A stretch of 64,000 nt of DNA from Brevibacterium aurantiacum (GTDB lineage: Bacteria > Actinomycetota > Actinomycetes > Actinomycetales > Brevibacteriaceae), in the NCBI RefSeq assembly GCF_007558825.1, contig NZ_VLTK01000005.1, forward strand, positions 1 to 64,000. The letters are read 5' to 3'. A model generated the notes under the pieces. It saw nothing but the letters and a program-made list of their open reading frames with translations, was not told where the DNA came from and did not search any database. Below are positions 15,959-24,418 of the stretch, one piece after another (within the stretch, counting starts at the first letter, position 1; every line of letters starts with the position of its first letter). Made by a program: the position numbers and the translations under genes.

Positions 15959-17536
15959 TTTCTTGCGTCGGCCGACGATCCAGATGATGAATCCGACGGC
16001 GGCCATACCTGAGGCTGCGAGGATGAAGATCGGCCACGAACTTGCAATCGTCGACGCAATCGACTCACCGAACGAGGTCGATGGTGGTTTGTCGCTGCGA
16101 GGCTTTGGAGTTTCGCCTCCGGTGATGAGGTCCTTGTCATCATCCGGTACGGGAGTGTCGGGGTTCTGTGGGACGGGATCCGAGTAGTCCGGAGGCGGGG
16201 AGTCGCCGTTTCCAGGCATCCAATCGTCGCCGACGTCTCCGGGAATCTCATCGCGTGTGTCCGATGAGCCGTTGCCGGTCGCAGGGTCTGGGGTGGAGTC
16301 ATCGCCGACTGGCCCGCCATCGCTATCGCTGGAGGTTCCGTCCTTGTCTGCGGAGCCTTTGTCGTCCTTGCCGCCATTCTGGTCCGAGCTGCCTTGGCTA
16401 TCGGAGCTGCCGGAATCGGAGCCGTCGGATATCGATGAGGAGTTCGAATCAGAATCCTGGTTGGACGAATCGGCGTCCGACGAGGTGTCGGATCCCTCGG
16501 AATCAGCGTTTGCGGACTCTGAGGAATCGGAGTCAGAAGAGGTGTCCGAGGACGACTCGTTCTCCGAATCCGATGAGGTGTTGGAGTCCGAGTTGTCGCC
16601 GGCGGAGGAGTCGACGTCTGTGCCGTCGGTGCCCGACTCCGAATCGGTGGAGGCACTCAGGTCTGCGTCGTTGGATGAGTCCTTCGCGCCACTGTCGGTG
16701 CTGTCAGCATCGTTGGAGCTGTTTGAACTCGCTTCGCTTTCAGCCTCGTCGCTTGGCGGCGGGTAAGGCTCACCATCTTCGACGGTGATGGTTTCTCCGT
16801 CTGAGACGAATGTCCATTCGGGGTTCGGCGGATCGTCGAACTCCGTGAATACCATCCGTTCGCCTGTTTCGGCGTCGAGAACGTAGCCGTCCTCATCGAA
16901 CGAATACTTCGCCGGTGCATTCTCCGTTGCCTCGGGCACGGAGTTTCCACTGTCGTCGGTGGCGCTGTCGGGCTCGCTCCCATCTGCCGCAGAATCGGAG
17001 TCATTGGCAGAGTTCGAAGAGTTCTGGGTTGGCCAGCGTTTGGCTTCGTCTTCTTCTGCCGGGCCGGCGAATTCCTTACCCTCCCAGCTTCTGGGCATGC
17101 CGGAGACCTGCATAGTCTGCGCGGACTGGTTCCATGTCGAGCCAATCGGGTCTTCGACCTCACACGGGGCGCTGGCGTCGCCACCATCACTGGGTGTGTC
17201 GCAGGCGGGGTCGTCTTCGGGGGCCTCGGTGTCGTTGTCCGCTTCGGCCTCGGATCCTGCCCCTTCGTCTCCAGCGGTGTCGTCGGCCTCGGAGCTTCCA
17301 GAATCGGAATCGGCCGTGACGGAATCGATCGCCTCGCCTGGATCCGAAGCTATAGCTCCTTCAGGGGATCCGTCAGGATCGGAAGTTGTGTTCCCAGAGC
17401 TCGATGAGCTGGTCTGGCCGGAGTCCGTGAAACTCGCATTTGCAGGAGCGATGGTGCCTGTGATCGGCAGGAGTATCAGGGCAAGAGCAGTGCCGAGGGC
17501 GGCCGCCGCGCGGCTGAGCTCGTGTGTAGCTGGCAC
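15950..17536 (-). CDS. Ser/Asp-rich surface protein with signal peptide and C-terminal membrane anchor
   Basis: About 528 residues. A signal peptide (LSRAAAALGTALALILLPITGTIAPANA) is followed by an acidic Ser/Glu/Asp-rich stretch, a short ordered-looking region with one Cys pair (DPACDTPS ... APCEVEDPIGSTWN) and KYSFDEDGYVLDAETGERMVF. Then come about 140 residues almost entirely Ser, Asp, Asn and Gly, a Pro-rich part, one transmembrane helix (WPIFILAASGMAAVGFIIWIV) and RRKKQN. There is no LPXTG, so it is membrane- and not wall-anchored. The SD-rich stalk resembles those of surface adhesins. GTG 17536 is preferred because AAGGAA lies just upstream; ATG 17566 lacks one. It lies 109 bases after the beta-propeller-like gene, probably co-transcribed. 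Confidence 0.7.
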   Translation of the reverse strand: MPATHELSRAAAALGTALALILLPITGTIAPANASFTDSGQTSSSSSGNTTSDPDGSPEGAIASDPGEAIDSVTADSDSGSSEADDTAGDEGAGSEAEADNDTEAPEDDPACDTPSDGGDASAPCEVEDPIGSTWNQSAQTMQVSGMPRSWEGKEFAGPAEEDEAKRWPTQNSSNSANDSDSAADGSEPDSATDDSGNSVPEATENAPAKYSFDEDGYVLDAETGERMVFTEFDDPPNPEWTFVSDGETITVEDGEPYPPPSDEAESEASSNSSNDADSTDSGAKDSSNDADLSASTDSESGTDGTDVDSSAGDNSDSNTSSDSENESSSDTSSDSDSSESANADSEGSDTSSDADSSNQDSDSNSSSISDGSDSGSSDSQGSSDQNGGKDDKGSADKDGTSSDSDGGPVGDDSTPDPATGNGSSDTRDEIPGDVGDDWMPGNGDSPPPDYSDPVPQNPDTPVPDDDKDLITGGETPKPRSDKPPSTSFGESIASTIASSWPIFILAASGMAAVGFIIWIVGRRKKQN

Positions 17537-17645
17537 TGTGTTCCTTCGCGGTGGGGGCTCCGGCATCAAACATACAAGGGGACATGACAGACAGGCACGT
17601 CGCTGTCCATCCTAATGGCTACGTCCAGGGTGAGAAAGTCAGAGT

Positions 17646-19331
17646 CTATTTCTCGCTCGTTTCGGACGGCTTATCAAAAGCGCGAATCGTCGAATCGGCG
17701 CCGTCGACGATGGCAGTTCCGCCGTCGTTGGTCAGTGCCAGCAGGTTGGTGTCTGTGCGGTAGGCGTGCTTGCCCGCCAGCAGGCAGGAATCGTCGTTGT
17801 CGACGGTGCAGGGGACGATCGTGCCCCGTGGTTCAGATAGGTGGATGTCCTTGCTGGAGGTGTCCATGAGCAGCAGCCCGGATTCCAGATCGAAGAGGTA
17901 CGGGCCGATGTATGCCCGCTTTCCACCCTGCCCGCGTACCCATGACATCTCACCGACGATGTCGGTAGTGGTGGTCACAGTCGACAGGATGGACCCGTCC
18001 TCCAGGGAGTGGACGACGAGTTGGATGCGGTGGCCGGAGTTCGTCGAAGCCCCCTGCTCACCCCACAGGGTGACCGCTTTGCCGTGGCCCGCAGAGACCC
18101 ATTTGATGATCTGGAGCCCATCGGCGGGAGCTTCGAACTTGATGGAACGTTCGTCACCGGACTTGATGTCCTTCGCCTTGACGGGACCGTTCCAGTCGGA
18201 GCTGAAGAGCTCGTCGTTCTCTATCGCCATGGGCGTCGACCCTGATGCGGGAGTCGGGACGTTCTCGAGCCCATCAGCGCCGAACGTCGACAGTCGGTTG
18301 CCGGACTTGACGAGGACGCTTTTGCCGGCCGATGTGATGCGAGCATTCTCCGGCAGCTGGTAGGTCTTGGGCTTGTCCTCACCGTCGATGAGCGCCTCGG
18401 CAGTATTGCCGGCCTGCCACAGCAGGGCGGGCTTGCCGTCGATCATCGTGTCGACGGCGAACGTCGGGGCTTCGCTGGTCTTTCCCGAGTAGCGGGTCTT
18501 TCCTGTGCTGGAGTCGAGCACCTCGAGGTTGCCCTCGTCAACGACGAGCACACCACGATCCGAGGCTGTCACCGAGGCGTCCTGAGGGATCTTCGTCTCC
18601 CACTTCGGTGAGTTGTCGAACCCGGGGACGACGTCTTCGGTCTTGTCGACCGAGAGTTCGGAAGCCGGATTGATCTGCTTTTCGGATTCGATCGTCTGCG
18701 GCGAGTCCTGGGAACTGGTCGGGACGATGTTCGGGATGACGAAAGCCCCGATCATCAGGATCACGATGCCGATGAGCACGAGGCCGGGCACGGTGATCTT
18801 CTTCAGACGTTGGGGTCGGCTCTGCGAAGACCTTCTGTGCTGTGGTGCATGCTTGCGCACCCGGGTGCGCTTGACCGTCGGAGCACTGGGGGCAGCCGGT
18901 CCAGAGAATGGGGTGCCCAGGGGGTAGTCGTCCCCGCTTCCCGCCTCGGTGTCGGTGTTCGGCTGTTGCTGATGTGCTGTCTGTTCCTCAGCAGAGGTGG
19001 TGTCCATCGCGGAGGTGGTCGCGGCCTCATCTGCCGATGTGTCCCCGTTTGCGACCGCAGATGCCGCCGAGGAAGAAGACTCCTGAGGGGGCTCGGTGGG
19101 AGGTGCCGGGGATGCTGAAGCGGCGGGGGCGATCTTGCCGGTCTCGTCGAGGAGGACGTCGACTTCCTGCTTGCCATCGTCGATGGTCACAGGCACTTGG
19201 GTCGCTGTCTCCCTGGCATAGTCGCCAAGGTAGGTCATGGCCTGTCCGGTGTCGGAGTAGCGACTCGTCGCCCCGTTGAGGGTGAGATAGGTGAACCCGT
19301 CCTGAGAGACGGAGATCAGCGCACGAGCCAT
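17646..19331 (-). CDS. Membrane-anchored protein with extracytoplasmic PQQ/beta-propeller-like region
   Basis: A 561-residue type II membrane protein. Residues 1-65 form a small domain (ISVSQDGFTYLTLNG ... VPVTIDDGKQEVDVLLDETG) of unknown family. Then come about 100 residues rich in Ser, Ala, Thr and Pro, a basic stretch (KRTRVRKHAPQHRRSS), one transmembrane helix (VPGLVLIGIVILMIGAFVIPNIV) and about 370 extracytoplasmic residues. The latter contain repeated VLDSSTGKTRYSG-like and DLESGLLLMD blades suggesting a PQQ-type beta-propeller. Two cysteines late in the chain (PCTVDNDDSCLL) could form a disulfide. ATG 19331 has AAGGAA upstream. Together with the downstream Ser/Asp-rich protein it looks like an envelope pair of unknown role. 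Confidence 0.65.
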   Translation of the reverse strand: MARALISVSQDGFTYLTLNGATSRYSDTGQAMTYLGDYARETATQVPVTIDDGKQEVDVLLDETGKIAPAASASPAPPTEPPQESSSSAASAVANGDTSADEAATTSAMDTTSAEEQTAHQQQPNTDTEAGSGDDYPLGTPFSGPAAPSAPTVKRTRVRKHAPQHRRSSQSRPQRLKKITVPGLVLIGIVILMIGAFVIPNIVPTSSQDSPQTIESEKQINPASELSVDKTEDVVPGFDNSPKWETKIPQDASVTASDRGVLVVDEGNLEVLDSSTGKTRYSGKTSEAPTFAVDTMIDGKPALLWQAGNTAEALIDGEDKPKTYQLPENARITSAGKSVLVKSGNRLSTFGADGLENVPTPASGSTPMAIENDELFSSDWNGPVKAKDIKSGDERSIKFEAPADGLQIIKWVSAGHGKAVTLWGEQGASTNSGHRIQLVVHSLEDGSILSTVTTTTDIVGEMSWVRGQGGKRAYIGPYLFDLESGLLLMDTSSKDIHLSEPRGTIVPCTVDNDDSCLLAGKHAYRTDTNLLALTNDGGTAIVDGADSTIRAFDKPSETSEK

Positions 19332-19490
19332 GTACAGGGTTCCTTGAATAAGATTGAGGGTGGGACCGTGACAATACTATTGAATACGATCGGGTGCTCC
19401 TACCGTTTTTCCGAAACCGTTATACATCGCTACTGAATCGTTGCACGTCAGGAGATCTGTGTCTCATTGTGCACCATATCGGCTGTGAGT

Positions 19491-19519
19491 TTGCCCGGGT
19501 GCCTGAGTGAGGTTAGGAT
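19491..19519 (+). promoter_or_regulatory. Promoter of tRNA-His
   Basis: TTGCCC (19491-19496) and TAGGAT (19514-19519) are separated by 17 bases. The -10 lies 36 bases before the tRNA 5' end. Confidence 0.5.
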
Positions 19520-19555
19520 ATATCTTGCTGTCTGCGCCAAGGTGCAGCGCATGCG

Positions 19556-19628
19556 GTGGGTATAGCTCAGCTGGTAGAGCGCCGCGTTGTGGTCGCGGAT
19601 GTCGCGGGTTCAAGTCCCGTTACTCACC
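19556..19628 (+). tRNA. tRNA-His (anticodon GUG)
   Basis: Cloverleaf with acceptor GTGGGTA pairing with TACTCAC, D-arm GCTCAGCTGGTAGAGC, anticodon stem CCGCG/CGCGG with loop TTGTGGT and so anticodon GTG, and T-arm GCGGGTTCAAGTCCCGT. The discriminator is C at 19628, typical of tRNA-His, with a G at -1 (19555). CCA is not encoded. A terminator follows. Confidence 0.95.
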
Positions 19629-19640
19629 CCGAGCAGATAA

Positions 19641-19680
19641 GCCCCGGAGTCCGAGAGAAATCACGGATACCGGGGCTTTT
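19641..19680 (+). terminator. Rho-independent terminator of tRNA-His
   Basis: Stem GCCCCGG (19641-19647) / CCGGGGC (19670-19676) followed by TTTT, twelve bases after the tRNA. Confidence 0.85.
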
Positions 19681-19820
19681 CTCATCCCTGGTCCTCTTTC
19701 AGCCGATCGCAGGGCCGCCCCCTGGACTTCCATCGGTGAAGTGACAATACTCGGTCTCAGGTACCTTCTTCGTGAAGGACCCGATCTGTGAATCATGATT
19801 CGACGAACAGGAGACGGTTG

Positions 19821-20249
19821 ATGAATACCCCAGAGAGCATTGTCTACACCGCAAAGGCCGAGATCACCGGAGGCCGGGATGGTCACGGCGCTACCGATGA
19901 CAAGGCAGTCGACGTCGACCTGCGCACCCCCAAGGAGATGGGCGGACCCGGTGGAGGAGCGAATCCGGAACAGCTCTTCGCTGTCGGATACGGAGCCTGC
20001 TTCCAGGGTGCGATGGGCCTGGCCGGCAAGGAGCTCGGGGTCGACACCTCGAAGTCCGTCGTCAACTCCGAAGTCGGAATCGGCAAGGAGGGGGAGAGCT
20101 TCGGTATCAGCGTCAAGCTCACCGTGACCATTCCCGGAGCCGACCAGGACACCGCTCAGAAGGTCGTCGATCGTACCCACGAGCTGTGCCCCTACTCGAA
20201 GGCCACCCGCGGAAACATTCCAGTCGAGCTCGTCGTCAACGGCTCCTGA
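19821..20249 (+). CDS. ohr: Organic hydroperoxide resistance protein, Ohr/OsmC family
   Basis: A 142-residue thiol peroxidase that reduces organic hydroperoxides with dihydrolipoamide-type reductants. The reactive cysteine is C60 in FAVGYGACFQGAM and the second is C123 in HELCPYSKATRGN, both diagnostic for Ohr over OsmC. Like other Ohr proteins it is about 140 residues and should act as a cytoplasmic dimer. The start is ATG 19821, with GGAG eight bases upstream; the longer frame starting at 19788 lacks a site. It appears monocistronic, with a strong hairpin at 20268-20301. No OhrR-type MarR gene is adjacent. Confidence 0.9.
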   Translation: MNTPESIVYTAKAEITGGRDGHGATDDKAVDVDLRTPKEMGGPGGGANPEQLFAVGYGACFQGAMGLAGKELGVDTSKSVVNSEVGIGKEGESFGISVKLTVTIPGADQDTAQKVVDRTHELCPYSKATRGNIPVELVVNGS

Positions 20250-20267
20250 CCATCAGCTTCTGACCAT
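20241..20267. repeat. Imperfect repeat of the ohr 3' end
   Basis: GGCTCCTGACCAT (20241-20253, containing the stop) and AGCTTCTGACCAT (20255-20267) match at 11 of 13 positions with period 14. Confidence 0.55.
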
Positions 20268-20301
20268 GTCGGCACCCGAGAAATTCTTCTCGGGTGCCGA
20301 C
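20268..20301 (+). terminator. Hairpin after ohr, adjoining the start of the sugar kinase gene
   Basis: A perfect 15-bp inverted repeat (20268-20282 and 20287-20301, outer sequence GTCGGCACCC / GGGTGCCGAC) with loop ATTC. There is no T run, only TTGAG. It ends 4-19 bases before the possible starts of the kinase gene, so it may act as a terminator or as a leader hairpin covering the kinase ribosome binding region. Confidence 0.7.
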
Positions 20302-20320
20302 TTGAGTGATGGACGACCAC

Positions 20321-21184
20321 ATGAGCATTGACCTTGATCTCACCGTCGTCGGCAGCATCAACGCCGATATCACCGCGCTCACGCACCGCCTGCCCGAAGC
20401 AGGTGAGACAATCGGCGGTGGGCGCCTCATCCACAGTCCAGGAGGAAAGGGCGCCAACCAGGCTGCGGCCGCAGCACGGCTGGGTGCACGGACGAGGATG
20501 GTCGGCGCCGTCGGCTCCGACGCCTCGGGCACGGCGATGAGATCGGCACTGCAGGGCGCCGGCGTCGGGATCAAAGACGTTGCCGTCGTCGATTCGGAGA
20601 CCGGAACCGCTCTCATCATGGTTGATGCGCACGGCGAGAATCAGATCGCGGTCTGCGAAGGCGCGAACGCGCACGTGAGCATCGCCGGTCGCAGCTTCCC
20701 GGCGCAGGAGACTGTGCTCACTCAGCTCGAGATCTCCCTTGACTTGATAACAGAATTGTCACATTCCGTCGAAGGACGGTTCGTCGTCAACGCAGCCCCG
20801 GCACTGCCCCTGCCTGCCGAGGTCATCGAGCGGGCCGATCTCATCATCGTCAATGAAACCGAATACGACCTGCTCCCGCAGCTGCGCGAGGCGCGGCTCG
20901 TGGCCATCACCTATGGTGCGAAGGGGTCTGCTCTGTTCGAACGTGGTCGGCAAGTTGCCTTCGCGAACGCTCTGCCGCGCCGTCCGATCAGCACCGTCGG
21001 TGCCGGAGACGCCTTCTGTGCGGCACTGACGATCGCGCTGGCCTCGGGGCATTCCCTCGACCGAGCGCTGGCGGTGGCCAACGCTGTCGGTGCCGACGCC
21101 GTCATGGACCCTGCGGCCCAACCAGAATTTCACCCGCTCGAGCACTACCTGCCATCGACGACATCCACGGAGACTGAGACATGA
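20321..21184 (+). CDS. PfkB-family carbohydrate kinase (ribokinase-like)
   Basis: A 287-residue kinase. N-terminal TVVGSINADITALTHRLPEAGETIGGG and HSPGGKGANQAAAAARLG are the ribokinase substrate motifs, ITYGAKGSALF is the ATP-site strand, and STVGAGDAFCAALTIALASG holds the anion hole and catalytic Asp. It phosphorylates a sugar or nucleoside. The substrate is not fixed by sequence, though the pattern is closest to RbsK. Possible starts are GTG 20306, ATG 20309 and ATG 20321; the last is used because it matches the family N terminus. None has a clear ribosome binding site. The 3' end overlaps the aldolase gene by four bases, so they act together. Confidence 0.85.
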   Translation: MSIDLDLTVVGSINADITALTHRLPEAGETIGGGRLIHSPGGKGANQAAAAARLGARTRMVGAVGSDASGTAMRSALQGAGVGIKDVAVVDSETGTALIMVDAHGENQIAVCEGANAHVSIAGRSFPAQETVLTQLEISLDLITELSHSVEGRFVVNAAPALPLPAEVIERADLIIVNETEYDLLPQLREARLVAITYGAKGSALFERGRQVAFANALPRRPISTVGAGDAFCAALTIALASGHSLDRALAVANAVGADAVMDPAAQPEFHPLEHYLPSTTSTETET

Positions 21185-22080
21185 CCTTGTTCACGGGCCT
21201 GAGCGCCTTCCCCCTCACGCCGATCCGCGACGAGGAGATCGACGAGGCTGCCTACGCGGGGCTGATCCAGCGTCTCGTCACGGCCGGTGTCGATTCGATC
21301 ACTGCCCTGGGATCGACCGGGTCATACGCCTACCTCACCGCTGAAGAACGTGCTCGAGTCGCCCGGATGACCGTCGAGCATGCCGCCGGGATCCCCGTGT
21401 TCGTGGGCATCGGCGCCCTGCGCACGCGCGAGGTCATGGCCAATGTCCGCTCGGCGGAAGCCGCTGGTGCCCAGGGGCTCCTGCTCGCCCCCGTCAGCTA
21501 CCAGCAGCTGAGCACCGACGATGTGTTCGAGCTCTTCCGGACTGTCACCTCGGCGACCGATCTTCCCATCGTCGTCTACGACAATCCGGGCACCACGCAC
21601 TTCACGTTCACCCTTGATCTCTACGCACGGCTGGCCGAACTTGAAGGCGTGGACTCGATCAAGATTCCAGGACAGGCGATGTCGCCACCGGACTTCAGCG
21701 CACATGTCGAGCGGATCCGTGCCGCGACCGGCAACCAGGTGACGATCGGGATCTCCGGCGACGCGTTCGGCGCTGCCGGCCTCAACGCCGGCTGCGATGC
21801 CTGGTACACGGCAGTCGGCGGGACCCTGCCGACTCCGATGCTCGCGATCACACGAGCCGCCCAGAACGGCGAAGCAGACCGGGCGTCGGAGCTCTCCGCC
21901 GAACTCCAACCGCTGTGGGACCTCTTCTCCGAATTCAGCGGCAGCCTCCGAGTCACAGCCGCGATCGCCGAACATCTGGGGTTGGTCGCCCCGCACTCCC
22001 TGCCGCTGCCGATCCTCGGTCTCACCGATGCCCAGAAGAGGAAGGTCGCCGAGGTGGTCGCGACCCTCAATCTCGACTGA
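21181..22080 (+). CDS. DapA/NAL-family class I aldolase (dihydrodipicolinate synthase family)
   Basis: A 299-residue TIM-barrel lyase. Y133 in VVYDNPGT and the Schiff-base K161 in SIKIPG are the family's catalytic pair, and GSTGSYAYLTAEER is the pyruvate carboxylate-binding loop, with S instead of the usual T-T-GE. The divergence from true DapA and the coupling to a sugar kinase suggest a catabolic 2-keto-3-deoxy-sugar or sialic-acid-like aldolase, not lysine biosynthesis. That is an inference. ATG 21181 overlaps the kinase stop (ATGA). Confidence 0.82.
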   Translation: MTLFTGLSAFPLTPIRDEEIDEAAYAGLIQRLVTAGVDSITALGSTGSYAYLTAEERARVARMTVEHAAGIPVFVGIGALRTREVMANVRSAEAAGAQGLLLAPVSYQQLSTDDVFELFRTVTSATDLPIVVYDNPGTTHFTFTLDLYARLAELEGVDSIKIPGQAMSPPDFSAHVERIRAATGNQVTIGISGDAFGAAGLNAGCDAWYTAVGGTLPTPMLAITRAAQNGEADRASELSAELQPLWDLFSEFSGSLRVTAAIAEHLGLVAPHSLPLPILGLTDAQKRKVAEVVATLNLD

Positions 22081-22221
22081 CCGGTCCTACGCGGGTTCCT
22101 CCGGAGCAGGAGGGTTCATCCGGAATCCACCCGGAGTTCGAGACAGAGACAGGCCGTGTGCCTATATATGAGTGGTTGCGGGCAGTTTCGCCCTCTCGAT
22201 CACCTCGACTCCGGAGAACCG

Positions 22222-24375
22222 ATGACGCATCCGTCCACTTCGCGCTCAATCACGGCCGCACTGACTGCCCTGCTGCTGACCACAGGCCTGAGCACGGCCG
22301 CGACGGTGATCGGCTTCGGCGAGGCGTCGGCGGCAGAGGTGGCGGAACCGATCAGCCATTCCGCCCCGGATGCGAGCCTGGATCTCGGGTTCCTCGGCTC
22401 TCATGAGACCGGTCAGTTCGACGAGTCCGCCGCGGAGATCACCGCTGTTCACGGCGACACCGCATTCACCGTCAATGCTGAGGCCGCGACAGTCGACATC
22501 ATCGACATCTCGGATCCACGGAAACCTGAGAAGACAGGTGCCCTCGCCGGCTCCAGCGTCGCGAACTCCATCGCCGTCCGCGATGACGGACTCGGCGTCA
22601 TCGCGCTTGAGGACGAGGACAAGACCGCACCGGGATCACTGATGTTCTTCGACGCCACCACCACCTCGGCGACGGTGCTGGGAACCGTCCCTGTCGGATC
22701 GCTGCCGGACATGGTGGCGCTGACCCCCGACGGTGCGCACGCGCTCGTGGCCAACGAAGGGGAGCCGTCCGAAGACTTCGCCACGGATCCGGAAGGATCC
22801 GTGGCCGTGGTCGACCTGCCCGCCGAGGTGGCCGCACCGAAGGAATCGGACGTGCACACCGCTGACTTCCACGACTTCGAAGAAGGCGGTTCGAAGACGC
22901 TGCACGACGACGTTCGCGTGTTCGGGCCCAAGCCGCACAAGGATCTGCCTATCTCTCGCAATCTCGAACCCGAATACATCACCGTCGCAGGCGACAAGGC
23001 GTACGCGACCCTGCAGGAGGCGAACGCGATCGCCGTCGTCGATATCGCCACCGCCGAGGTCACCGACGTTCTTCCGCTGGGCGTCAAAGATCATGGGCAG
23101 GCAGGGAACGGGCTCGACGCCTCCGACCGCGACCCAGAGGACGCGCCGGAGACGAACATCGCAGAGCACCCGGGGCTGAAGGGTGCCTACATGCCCGACA
23201 CGATCTCTTCATTCTCATCCGGAGGCACCGACTACCTGGTCACCGCCAATGAAGGAGACTCACGGGAATGGGGCGACTTCGTCGACGCGGCCAGGGTCAA
23301 GGACCTCGGCGAGGACGGACTGGCACCCGTGTGCGAGAACTCTCCGCTGGCTGGCCAGCTCGGTGACGAGGCCCTGGGCAGGCTCAACATCATCACCGAC
23401 CTGGGGCTGGACGAGAGCGGTGACTGCTACGAGGAACTCTACGCATTCGGCACCCGCTCCTTCTCCGTGTGGACGACCGATGGCGTACTCGTGGCCGACT
23501 CGGGCGACAGCTTCGAACAGCTGACCGCCGAGGCGATTCCCGACTTCTTCAACTCCAACCACTCGGAGTCGAATCGCGAGGGACGCAGCGATGACAAGGG
23601 CCCAGAGCCCGAGGCTCTGACCGTCGGTGAGGTGGGGGAGACCACCTACGCTTTCGTCGGCTTCGAACGGGTAGGTGGAATCGCCGCCTTCGACCTCAGC
23701 GACCCCTCGAACCCGAAATTCGTCACCTACTTCAACAACCGTGACTTCTCGGTCTCCGTCGAAGACGAGATCGAGGACGCCTCCGATCCCGATGCCCTGC
23801 TCTCCAAGGCCGGCGACCTTGGTCCGGAAGGAATTGCCTTCCTGGGTGCTGATGAGTCTCCGACAGGCGAAGCTGCCCTCGTCGTCGGCAACGAAGTCTC
23901 AGGCACCACCAGCCTGTACTCTGTCGCCGATCTCAACGACGACGGCGCGGGTGCCGATTCCGATGACTCGGCGGATGCAGGTGCTTCGGCCGGCTCCGAT
24001 GCTTCGGTGGATTCTGAGGCTTCGGTGGATTCTGACAACGAGGTGGACACCGACGGTGCAGGCGACTCCGCTGGTGCAGCCGAAGATGCCGCTGCGGACT
24101 CCGAGACGGGAGCCGACGCTTCGAACTCGGCGGCGAAGGGCGACGCAGGCTTCTCCGATGGAACAGACGCGGCTGACGACAACGCGGGCTCGCTCCCGCG
24201 CACCGGTGCTGATCTGGGCCAGTACCTCATTCTGGGCGGTATCGCGCTGGCTCTCATCGGCTTCGGCGTCCTGGCCGTCTTCCTCACACGTCGCCGCGGC
24301 CAGCGCCGCGAAGGCGAGCGAACCAGTCCGGCACGGTCGATCGCCGAGGACCTCGGCTCAGCCGGTTTGGACTGA
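22222..24375 (+). CDS. LPXTG-anchored choice-of-anchor I (beta-propeller) surface protein
   Basis: A 717-residue exported protein. A signal peptide (about residues 1-40, ending EASAAEV) leads into a long beta-propeller-like region about 45-575 of the choice-of-anchor I family, related to phytase-like and alkaline-phosphatase-associated proteins (ANSIAVRDDGLGVIALED, LVANEGEPSEDF, LVTANEGDSREWGDF, PEALTVGEVG). An Asp/Ser/Ala-rich stalk covers about 578-655. The sorting signal is LPRTG at 658-662, then a transmembrane helix and RRRGQRR. The tail runs about 25 residues beyond the helix, longer than usual for sortase substrates. ATG 22222 has GGAGA upstream. No sortase gene is nearby. Confidence 0.85.
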   Translation: MTHPSTSRSITAALTALLLTTGLSTAATVIGFGEASAAEVAEPISHSAPDASLDLGFLGSHETGQFDESAAEITAVHGDTAFTVNAEAATVDIIDISDPRKPEKTGALAGSSVANSIAVRDDGLGVIALEDEDKTAPGSLMFFDATTTSATVLGTVPVGSLPDMVALTPDGAHALVANEGEPSEDFATDPEGSVAVVDLPAEVAAPKESDVHTADFHDFEEGGSKTLHDDVRVFGPKPHKDLPISRNLEPEYITVAGDKAYATLQEANAIAVVDIATAEVTDVLPLGVKDHGQAGNGLDASDRDPEDAPETNIAEHPGLKGAYMPDTISSFSSGGTDYLVTANEGDSREWGDFVDAARVKDLGEDGLAPVCENSPLAGQLGDEALGRLNIITDLGLDESGDCYEELYAFGTRSFSVWTTDGVLVADSGDSFEQLTAEAIPDFFNSNHSESNREGRSDDKGPEPEALTVGEVGETTYAFVGFERVGGIAAFDLSDPSNPKFVTYFNNRDFSVSVEDEIEDASDPDALLSKAGDLGPEGIAFLGADESPTGEAALVVGNEVSGTTSLYSVADLNDDGAGADSDDSADAGASAGSDASVDSEASVDSDNEVDTDGAGDSAGAAEDAAADSETGADASNSAAKGDAGFSDGTDAADDNAGSLPRTGADLGQYLILGGIALALIGFGVLAVFLTRRRGQRREGERTSPARSIAEDLGSAGLD

Positions 24376-24388
24376 GCGCTGAGGCGAC

Positions 24389-24418
24389 GTCAGTCGAGCT
24401 GACGCTGTGTCAGTCGAT
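24389..24418. repeat. 9-bp direct repeat across the stop codon of the siderophore-interacting protein gene
   Basis: GTCAGTCGA occurs at 24389-24397 and 24409-24417 (period 20). The second, on the minus strand, contains the TGA of the gene at 24410, and the first is its copy after the stop. Confidence 0.55.

Noticed and set aside
16300..16750. Low-complexity Ser/Asp region considered as a tandem-repeat array
   Set aside because: Codons vary without a fixed unit, so it is a compositionally biased coding region and not a DNA repeat.
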